Below are positions 15,892 to 20,929 of a DNA stretch of 20,929 bases, piece after piece. Origin of the DNA: CAWEHT01 sp963808455 (GTDB taxonomy: Bacteria > Chloroflexota > Anaerolineae > CG2-30-64-16); NCBI GenBank assembly GCA_963808455.1, contig CAWEHT010000489.1:1-20929 (forward strand), given 5' to 3'. How positions within the stretch are numbered: position 1 is the stretch's first letter; the number at the start of each line of letters is the position of its first letter. Position numbers and translations under genes: made by a program. The notes under the pieces are model-generated. The model did no database searches and was not told the origin of the DNA. It saw only the letters and a program-made list of their open reading frames with translations.

Positions 15892-17226
15892 GTGGCCGGC
15901 AGATGGGAAAGGCGCGGCGTGCCGGTTGGGCTGGCCGTGGCCATCTTCGTGGTTGCCGCGCGGCGTTCGGCGCGCCGGCACACGCCGGGCCGCTCGTATG
16001 CTGCGACGGCCCTTCTTCGTGCCATCCCTGCCGCGAGCGACCTCACCGGGGCAGCGCAGCCGGGCCTCATGGTTGCAACCCTGGCTGCCGTGGCTTCGCC
16101 TTCGTTGTCTTCTGCCGGGATGAGCACCTTCGTCGATCTGCGGATGCCCATGGCGCGCGCTTTCGTGGCGGAGGGCGCCAGGGGATCGCGGACGGGGCCG
16201 GCCCTGCCGACGGCCACGCTCGCGCCTGCCGGCAGCTGGGCACCGGCAGGCAGCATGAACGCGGCCCGCATGGACCACACGGCGACCCTGCTGCTTTCGG
16301 GCAAGGTGCTCGTGGCCGGGGGAACGCCGAGCTTGTTCGGCCCGCTGGCCAGCGCCGAGCTGTACGACCCGGCCACGGGCATGTGGTCGTCCGCCGGGAA
16401 CATGAGTAGCGTTCGCTACGAGCAGACGGCGACCCTCCTGCCTTCTGGTAAGGTGCTGGTGGCAGGCGGCGGCACGGCCGGCGCCGAGCTGTACGACCCG
16501 GCCGTCAACGGCTGGTCGTCGGCTCCGAGCATGAGCAGCTCGCGCCTGGGGCACACGGCGACTTTGCTGCTCTCGGGCAAGGTGCTGGTGGCCGGCGGCG
16601 AGGACGGCAACTCGGCCGTGCTGGCCACCGCTGAGGTGTACGACCCGGCCAGCGACACGTGGACGTGGGCTGGCAGGATGAGCAGCGCGCGATTTGGACA
16701 CACGGCGACCCTCCTGATGTCAGGTAAGGTGCTGGTGGCAGGCGGTTGCGCGGACCCATCGTGCAACACCTTACTGGCCGGCGCCGAGCTCTACGACCCG
16801 GCCACCAACTTGTGGTCGCCCGCGGGGACCATGGGCAGCGCCCGCAGTGGTCACACCGCCACGTTGTTGTTGCCTTCGGGGAAAGTGCTCGTGGCAGGAG
16901 GCTTCACGGCCGGCGCCGAGCTTTACGATCCGGCCGGCAACGGCTGGTCGCCGGCGGCAAGCATGGAGGAGGAGCGCAGCGATCACACGGCCACGCTGCT
17001 CGCTTCCGGGAAAGTGCTGGTGGCCGGAGGCTCGAGCCAGAACGTGGACCAGGCGAGCGCCACGCTGTACGATCCGGTGAGCGACACGTGGATGCCGGCC
17101 GGCGACATGAGAACGGCCCGTGCGGCGCACACGGCTACCTTGCTACCCTCGGGCCAGGTGCTTGTGACCGGCGGCCAGGGGGCAGGCTTCAGCGCTGTGG
17201 CCGGCGCCGAGCTGTATAGCCCATGA
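15892..17226 (+). CDS. Kelch-repeat beta-propeller protein, seven near-identical repeats
   Basis: This 444-residue protein starts at GTG 15892, chosen because AGGAGG lies at 15881-15886. A short hydrophobic stretch near the N-terminus (VPVGLAVAIFVVAA) could be a signal or anchor, then about 100 low-complexity residues. Seven kelch repeats of about 45-52 residues run from about residue 117 to the end. Each has the pattern W..AG.M...R..HTATLL.SGKVLVAGG…AELYDPA, with the double glycine of kelch repeats. The last copy ends at AELYSP directly before the stop, consistent with one closed seven-bladed propeller. Repeats vary only in the loop between AGG and AELYDP (4 to about 14 residues). Such proteins are usually secreted or surface binding modules; the ligand is unknown. 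Galactose-oxidase catalytic residues are not apparent. The high DNA identity among repeats suggests recent amplification. Confidence 0.85.
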   Translation: MAGRWERRGVPVGLAVAIFVVAARRSARRHTPGRSYAATALLRAIPAASDLTGAAQPGLMVATLAAVASPSLSSAGMSTFVDLRMPMARAFVAEGARGSRTGPALPTATLAPAGSWAPAGSMNAARMDHTATLLLSGKVLVAGGTPSLFGPLASAELYDPATGMWSSAGNMSSVRYEQTATLLPSGKVLVAGGGTAGAELYDPAVNGWSSAPSMSSSRLGHTATLLLSGKVLVAGGEDGNSAVLATAEVYDPASDTWTWAGRMSSARFGHTATLLMSGKVLVAGGCADPSCNTLLAGAELYDPATNLWSPAGTMGSARSGHTATLLLPSGKVLVAGGFTAGAELYDPAGNGWSPAASMEEERSDHTATLLASGKVLVAGGSSQNVDQASATLYDPVSDTWMPAGDMRTARAAHTATLLPSGQVLVTGGQGAGFSAVAGAELYSP

Positions 17227-17466
17227 GTCCCCCATGCCGTTGCGGCGGCGCAGGGGCACCCAAGAAACCCTTGGACTGTCATTCTGAGACGTTCATGACC
17301 TCGGGTGGTCATGTGGCATGGCGAGAAACCACCTGCCTGTCATTCTGAGCGGGTCTGTCCACGATCACTGTCAACGACGGGCCACAGCGAAGAATCCGTA
17401 TCAGGAGTTTCTTGGTAGCAGCTGCCCGCGCGCCTGGCCCCGCGCGGAATTTAGCAGGTGAACCCT
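17227..17466. other. Intergenic repeats between convergent kelch and DAHP synthase genes
   Basis: Contains a hairpin just after the kelch stop (CCCC…GGGG with TGCCG/CGGCG, about 17229-17256, no U-run), two partial copies of the CATTCTGAG repeat (17261-17288 and 17337-17402), a small hairpin CATGACC/GGTCATG between them, and the 25-bp repeat at 17446-17470. No gene seen. Confidence 0.65.
17337..17402 (+). repeat. Dispersed 66-bp repeat with CATTCTGAG and GAAGAATC ends (direct copy)
   Basis: Inverted relative to 11509-11574 (55 of 66 identical, no gaps). A second partial copy begins at 17261. The pair brackets the leftward block of epimerase, GerW pair and MCP, together with the kelch gene. 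Confidence 0.75.
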
Positions 17467-17470
17467 TTAG
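17446..17470. repeat. 25-bp dispersed repeat, copy 2
   Basis: Matches 11355-11379 at 21 of 25 positions in the same orientation. It includes the TAA stop of the DAHP synthase gene (17469-17467). Confidence 0.6.
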
Positions 17471-18484
17471 ACGCTCCGGCCGATGGCCAAGGCCAGGGGG
17501 CGCAGCTCGTCCATGAGCCGGCCGAAGTTGGCGAAGCTGAGGCTCTGCAGCCCGTCGGACAGGGCGTTGGCGGGGTCCGGGTGGACCTCGACGATCAGGC
17601 CGTCGGCTCCCGCAGCCACTGCCGCCCTGGCCAGGGTTGGGACGAGCGCATAATGGCCCGCCGCGTGGCTGGGATCGACGATCACGGGCAGGTGCGAATT
17701 GCGCTTGATCACGCCGATGGCGGAGATATCCAGCGTAAAGCGGGTGCTGTCCTCGAACGTGCGTATACCCCGCTCGCAGAGGATCACCTGCGCGTTGCCG
17801 CCGGCCAGCACGTAGTCCGCGGCCTGTAGCCATTCCGTGACGGTGGCCGCCAGGCCGCGCTTCAGCACGCAGGGCTTGCCGCTCAGCCCCACCGCTCGCA
17901 GCAGTGCATAGTTCTGCATGTTGCGGGCGCCCACCTGCAGGACGTTGACGTGCTCGATGATCTCGTCGATCTGGTGAGGGTCGGTGATCTCGGACACTAC
18001 CGGCAGGCCCAGCTCGGCACGCATGGCGCTGAGGATCTGCAGGCCCTCGTTGCCCAGCCCCTGAAAGCTGAATGGCGAGGTGCGCGGCTTGAAGGCCCCG
18101 CCGCGGATCACCGACGCTCCCTGCTGCGAGACAAAGCGCGCCGTGGACATCAGGATCTCCGGGCTTTCGATCGAGCACGGCCCCGCCATGATGACGATCT
18201 TCGGCCCTCCCACCAGCGCCCCGCCGATCCTGACTTGCGTGGGCTCAGGTTTGAAGTCGAGCGAAGCCAGCTTGTACGGCCGCATGATCGCGCGTAACGG
18301 ACTCCACGCCATCCAGGATCGCGAAGACATCGGTGGGCGTGCGCCCGGTCTCGCTGCCTAAGACGGCCACGACGACCTTGTCGGTGCCAACGTTGAGTTG
18401 GGTCTCAAAGCCGTAACTCTGGGCGCGCGCCACAACGGCGTCGATCTCGCCTGCCGTAGCCCCCCGGCGCATCTCTACGATCAT
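17467..18484 (-). CDS. aroF: 3-deoxy-7-phosphoheptulonate synthase, type Ib with N-terminal regulatory domain (one frameshift)
   Basis: This enzyme condenses phosphoenolpyruvate and erythrose-4-phosphate in the first step of aromatic amino-acid synthesis. About 338 residues after correction, the length of the Thermotoga enzyme. Residues 1-65 (MIVEMRRGATAGEIDAVVARAQSYGFETQLNVG…VVVAVLG…VFAILDGVESVTR) form the ferredoxin/ACT-like domain that mediates feedback inhibition in this class. The barrel follows with KIVIMAGPCSIES, RGGAFKPRTSPFSFQGLG, SEITDPHQID, VLQVGARNMQNYALL, CERGIRTFE, PVIVDPSHAAGHYALV and GLIVEVHPDP. These cover the expected metal and PEP-binding motifs. The two domains are joined by one extra base near 18290, just before IMRPYKLASLDFKP. 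ATG 18484 lies in the last of three 32-bp tandem copies (18456-18551) and overlaps the stop of a preceding 11-codon frame. It is downstream of the lyase gene in one operon. Confidence 0.9.
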
Positions 18485-18516
18485 GTTGTAGCCCCCCGAC
18501 GCATCCCTGCGATCAT
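18481..18516 (-). other. 11-codon mini-ORF 2 in the tandem repeat
   Basis: ATG 18516-18514 through TGA 18483-18481 encodes MIAGMRRGATT. Its stop overlaps the DAHP synthase ATG (18484-18482) as ATGA. Whether it is translated is unknown. It may only pass ribosomes on. Confidence 0.5.
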
Positions 18517-18548
18517 AGTGTAGCCCCTCGACGCATCTCTGCGATCAC
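18513..18548 (-). other. 11-codon mini-ORF 1 in the tandem repeat
   Basis: GTG 18548-18546 overlaps the TGA stop of the lyase gene (18547-18545) as GTGA. The frame encodes an 11-residue peptide (MIAEMRRGATL) and ends at TGA 18515-18513, which overlaps the start of mini-ORF 2. Confidence 0.5.
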
Positions 18549-19999
18549 AATGTGGGCCCGAAATCCGCCTCGAAGGCCGCGGCGAGTGCTTTGCCCCAAT
18601 CGCCTTCCGGCCTCAGCCTGCCGAAGAAGAAGCGCAGCACGGGCGGCTCGTTGACGAAGTGCAGGCCGCCGATCAGGTCACGGTGCTGATACAGCCAGCA
18701 GAGGCGATCGACGGCGTATTCGATGTGTGACATCGTGTAAACGCGCCGCGGCACCGCCAGGCGCGCCAGCTCCAGGTCGGAACACACCTCGTTGCCCTCG
18801 CGATCCCGATCCATCGAGAGCGTGCCACGTTCCATGGATCGCACGCCCGAGGCAATGTAGATGGCCGCAGCCAGGGCGCCGGCCGGGTACTGGACCTGGG
18901 GCACATGCGGCACGAAGCGCATGGCATCGACATGGCACGCCAGCCCGCCGGCCGGCGTCACCACGGGCACGCCGCGTTCTACGAGACGCCCCACGAAGTA
19001 ACGCACGAACTCTGCACCGCTGCCGGCGACGTCCAGATCGACCATTTCCCGGATGCCTACGGTCATCGCCTCCACCTCTTTCGTGGACATGCCACCGTAA
19101 GTCGAGAAGCCCTCGTAGACCGGTAGCCAGGGCAGCAGCCGATCGTAATGCGCTTTGTCGTTGGTGGCGATCAGCCCGCCCCGAGCCGCTGCGCTCTTGC
19201 GTCCGGAAAGGTAGAGGATATCCACCAGCCCCATCATCTCGTGGATGATCTCCTGGATGGACCTGTCGGCATAGGCCGGCTCGCGCTGCTTGATGAAGTA
19301 AGCGTTCTCTGAGATGAGGCTGCCGTCGTACACCAGCGGGATCCCGTGGGCCGACGCCATCGCTTTGACCTGGCGCAAGTTTTCCAACGAAAACGGCTGG
19401 CCGCCGATCAGGTTGGTGGTGGCCTCCATCCGAATGAACGATATCTTGGCTGCCCCGTAGCGGTCGATGGCCTCGGCCAGCCTGGAGAGGTCCATATTGC
19501 CCTTGAAGGGCACATTACTGACTGTCTGAAGCGCTTGCTCGCCGAACAGCTCGACGACGCTGGCGCCCGCCAGCTCGATGTGGGCACGGGTCGTGGTAAA
19601 GTGGTAATTCGTGAGGACCACGTCGCCGGGCTTGACATAGGCTTTGGTCAGCAGGTGCTCGGCCGCCCGCCCCTGGTGAACGGGCATGACATGATCGAAC
19701 CCAAGCACATCCTTGACGGCGGCTGCCAGCTTGTAGAAGCTCTCCGAGCCGGCATAGGCATCATCAGAGACCATCATGCTGGCCAGCTGGTTATCGCTCA
19801 TGGCGTTCGTGCCGCTGTCGGTCAGCATGTCGAGGAAGACCTGCTTGCTTCGCAGCAGAAAAGTGTTGTAGCCGGCCTGCTCGATGGCCTCCAGCCGTTT
19901 GGCGGCGGGCAGGAGGTGGGTGCGCTGCACGATGCGCACCTTGTGCATCTCGACTGGTATGTCGCGTCCGTCAGAGAGCTTGATGATCACTTCTTCCAT
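18545..19999 (-). CDS. Tyrosine phenol-lyase/tryptophanase-family PLP lyase
   Basis: This 484-residue beta-eliminating lyase (PLP fold type I) would split an aromatic amino acid into pyruvate, ammonia and the aromatic compound. Family landmarks are AGYNTFLLRSKQVFLDMLTDSGTNAMSD, DDAYAGSESFY, MPVHQGRAAEHLL, IGGQPFSLENLR, SENAYFIKQREP, the PLP lysine in YLSGRKSAAARGG, YEGFSTYGGM, SGVRSMERG and VLRFFFGRL. Several positions favour tyrosine phenol-lyase over tryptophanase: FTTTR (tryptophanase has FFDTT), VRSMERG (tryptophanase IRAVEIG) and YNTFLL. However, the segment after the lysine differs from both (SAAARGG against DCLVNIGG or DAMVPMGG) and is one residue shorter. It may therefore be a third subgroup with another substrate. 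ATG 19999 is chosen because it gives a short natural N-terminus, though the AAGG is very close. The long leader contains a terminator. The frame is intact. Confidence 0.85.
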   Translation of the reverse strand: MEEVIIKLSDGRDIPVEMHKVRIVQRTHLLPAAKRLEAIEQAGYNTFLLRSKQVFLDMLTDSGTNAMSDNQLASMMVSDDAYAGSESFYKLAAAVKDVLGFDHVMPVHQGRAAEHLLTKAYVKPGDVVLTNYHFTTTRAHIELAGASVVELFGEQALQTVSNVPFKGNMDLSRLAEAIDRYGAAKISFIRMEATTNLIGGQPFSLENLRQVKAMASAHGIPLVYDGSLISENAYFIKQREPAYADRSIQEIIHEMMGLVDILYLSGRKSAAARGGLIATNDKAHYDRLLPWLPVYEGFSTYGGMSTKEVEAMTVGIREMVDLDVAGSGAEFVRYFVGRLVERGVPVVTPAGGLACHVDAMRFVPHVPQVQYPAGALAAAIYIASGVRSMERGTLSMDRDREGNEVCSDLELARLAVPRRVYTMSHIEYAVDRLCWLYQHRDLIGGLHFVNEPPVLRFFFGRLRPEGDWGKALAAAFEADFGPTL

Positions 20000-20061
20000 C
20001 CTTCGGCAGAGCGATCGCCGGCGCCTGGGCAGCTTCCGGCGAGCTGGCGGGTATCCCATGC

Positions 20062-20108
20062 AAAAAGCGCCGGCCCACGGGCAAGGCATCGCCCGAGTGG
20101 ACCGGCGC
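20062..20108 (-). terminator. Intrinsic terminator inside the lyase leader (attenuator candidate)
   Basis: Read leftward, a GC-rich stem (20108-20091 with 20082-20067, loop about 8 bases, two extra bases on the 5' arm) is followed at once by TTTTT (20066-20062). It lies about 120-165 bases after the predicted transcription start and 63 bases before the lyase ATG, so it would stop transcription before the gene. That position is what an attenuator or riboswitch terminator requires. I see no clear antiterminator. Confidence 0.65.
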
Positions 20109-20236
20109 TGTCGCACTTCGAGAGAGCAGGCTATGAGGTTGCGGCGCGCAGGGCCGGCCGCGGCAAGCGAGAACGCGGGCACCGCGGGCACAGCGGCATC
20201 CTGGGCCATCGACCGGCGTAATTTGCAGTGCCGAAG

Positions 20237-20263
20237 ATTATCACAGGGCGGCGGGGCTGTCAA
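20237..20263 (-). promoter_or_regulatory. Promoter of the lyase-DAHP synthase operon
   Basis: Read leftward: perfect -35 TTGACA (20263-20258), a short 15-bp spacer, and extended -10 TGT-GATAAT (hexamer 20242-20237). Transcription would start near 20230, leaving a leader of about 230 bases. Confidence 0.6.
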
Positions 20264-20290
20264 CGCCATTGATCACTGCGAAATTGCCCC

Positions 20291-20321
20291 TTGACATTGA
20301 CGTCGCGTCAGGGTGTAGTAT
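20291..20321 (+). promoter_or_regulatory. MerR-type promoter with 19-bp spacer and internal dyad
   Basis: -35 TTGACA (20291-20296), a 19-bp spacer, and -10 TAGTAT (20316-20321). The spacer contains the perfect dyad TGACG-TCG-CGTCA (20298-20310). A 19-bp spacer with a centred dyad is the hallmark of promoters twisted into action by MerR-family activators. It is divergent from the lyase promoter. Confidence 0.65.
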
Positions 20322-20355
20322 GGGCAACGTGGCCACAAAGCGGCAAGGGGAGATG

Positions 20356-20705
20356 ATGAGCGTAGATTTCAGCAAGTATTACACGCCGGAGCAGCTGGCG
20401 GAGATCAAGCGGCGCGGCGAGCAAGCCGGTCCTGCGCGGCTCGCGCGGCCGAGGCGGAGTGGCCGGCCCTGATCGAGGCGGTGCGCGCCGAGATGGAGGC
20501 GGGCACGGACCCGGCTGATGAGCGAGTGCAGGCGCTGGCGCGGCGCTGGCAGGGCCTGGTGGACGAGTTCACGGGGGGCGACCCGGCCATCGCGCGGTCG
20601 CTCAACGAGATGTACGAGCAGGAGCCGTCGATGCGGCGGATGACCGGCATCGACGAGCGCCTGTCGTCGTACATCGGCAGGGCGCTGCGCGGCGCGGGCG
20701 GTTGA
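20356..20705 (+). CDS. Stand-alone TipAS-like domain protein (one frameshift)
   Basis: This is about 116 residues after adding one missing base near 20430. SVDFSKYYTPEQLAEIKRRGEQ continues as ARAAEAEWPALIEAVRAEMEAGTDPADERVQALARRWQGLVDEFTGGDPAIARSLNEMYEQEP and ends MTGIDERLSSYIGRAL. This matches the helical TipAS effector-binding domain (PF07739) at the C-terminus of MerR-type regulators such as TipAL, which traps thiopeptides and other small molecules. The helix-turn-helix and coiled-coil parts are absent. TipAS alone does occur naturally, for example as the short tipA product. ATG 20356 has AAGGGG upstream. The promoter has the MerR architecture, so the gene is probably induced by a full-length MerR/TipAL protein encoded elsewhere. 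It may act as a drug-sequestering protein. Confidence 0.7.
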
Positions 20706-20929
20706 GCCGGCGCGGCCCGGACCGGCCGCGCGCGTGCCATGGGGGCGCGGCTCAGATTGGGGGCGCGGGTGTCCGGCGGTCTGGATCACGAAAAACGCGA
20801 AACCGCCCGAAAGGCACGAAAAGGTCTCGCCGCGGGCCAGCGAGGCGCTCAGAGGGGGTGCCGCCGCGGCCTGGCCGGTCTGCGCATGCCGCGATGTTCA
20901 CCGTCTCCGTGGTCGCGCCGGGCGCTTTC
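20706..20929. other. Window end, no gene seen
   Basis: The sequence after the TipAS-like gene contains low-complexity text with repeated CGAAA words (ACGAAAAACGCGAAACC…GGCACGAAAAGG, about 20788-20824). Similar words occur as intergenic debris in related genomes, from general recollection. No reading frame, terminator or RNA gene is supported. Confidence 0.5.

Larger units (their letters stand above)
18456..18551 (-). repeat. Three tandem 32-bp copies of the DAHP synthase start region
   Basis: Units are 18456-18487, 18488-18519 and 18520-18551, each exactly 32 bp and differing at only a few positions. Read leftward, each unit contains ATG or GTG followed by codons for MI(A/V)(E/G)MRRGAT. The unit at 18456-18487 is the true start of the synthase. 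The unit at 18520-18551 carries the stop codon of the lyase gene. Because 32 is not a multiple of three, each copied start is in a different frame and ends on a TGA that overlaps the next start. Confidence 0.92.

Noticed and set aside
18456..18551. Tandem 32-bp repeats as a CRISPR array
   Set aside because: The units are head-to-tail without spacers and encode the start of DAHP synthase; no cas genes.
20174..20190. T-box-like word GGCACCGCGGG on the + strand
   Set aside because: It lies upstream of the next promoter rather than in a leader, is part of a short GC direct repeat, and no T-box-regulated gene or following terminator is on that strand.
20000..20269. N-terminal extension of the aromatic lyase up to an upstream start
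   Set aside because: The extra 90 residues have no family similarity and would include the promoter -35 region and the terminator hairpin, so the region is better read as an untranslated leader.

Overview
The window is about 21 kb of GC-rich bacterial chromosome, most consistent with an anaerobic member of the Chloroflexota (Anaerolineae-like). This placement is inference. It rests on the mixture of Rcp1-type response regulators, a GerW/YtfJ-like protein, oxygen-sensitive 2-hydroxyacyl-CoA dehydratase-type enzymes, a seven-repeat kelch protein and dispersed palindromic or 'CATTCTGAG…GAAGAATC' repeats. There is no rRNA, tRNA, CRISPR array or recognisable transposase. Many genes are interrupted by single-base indels at places where the protein family clearly continues in another frame. 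These look mostly like sequencing or assembly errors, and coordinates for such genes span all the frames.

Layout. (1) 1-3.87 kb, + strand: a signalling operon with a membrane PAS histidine kinase (5' end outside the window), a single-domain response regulator, and a REC-GAF-HisKA-HATPase-REC hybrid kinase. (2) 3.87-4.64 kb: a non-coding stretch with a 130-bp direct duplication and a truncated GxxExxY-like reading frame on the - strand. (3) 4.64-7.74 kb, + strand: two 2-hydroxyacyl-CoA dehydratase/benzoyl-CoA-reductase-type subunits and their ATP-dependent activase. The first subunit has lost the usual cluster cysteines. (4) 7.75-9.29 kb, - strand: a 3-hydroxyacyl-CoA dehydrogenase followed by an N-terminally shortened acetoacetate decarboxylase. 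(5) 9.52-11.08 kb, + strand: 1-pyrroline-5-carboxylate dehydrogenase, divergent from (4), with good promoters and a perfect dyad operator between them. (6) 11.1-11.67 kb: a cluster of hairpins and dispersed repeats. (7) 11.67-15.41 kb, - strand: a TIGR01777 epimerase (badly frameshifted), a GerW-like protein and a small membrane partner behind a strong promoter with a 5' hairpin, and a methyl-accepting chemotaxis protein. (8) 15.89-17.23 kb, + strand: a kelch beta-propeller. (9) 17.47-20.26 kb, - strand: a tyrosine phenol-lyase/tryptophanase-family enzyme with a terminator-containing leader, followed by type Ib DAHP synthase. Between them the start of the synthase gene has been tandemly copied three times (32 bp each). 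(10) 20.29-20.71 kb, + strand: a stand-alone TipAS-like domain behind a 19-bp-spacer MerR-type promoter.

Taken together, sections 3-5 look like fermentative amino-acid or hydroxyacyl-CoA metabolism: proline/glutamate semialdehyde oxidation, radical dehydration of a 2-hydroxyacyl-CoA, 3-hydroxyacyl-CoA oxidation and beta-keto-acid decarboxylation. Section 9 couples an aromatic-amino-acid lyase to the first enzyme of aromatic biosynthesis. The most unusual signals are the triplicated start of DAHP synthase, which makes a chain of overlapping mini-ORFs, the cysteine-less dehydratase subunit, and the attenuator-like leader of the lyase.
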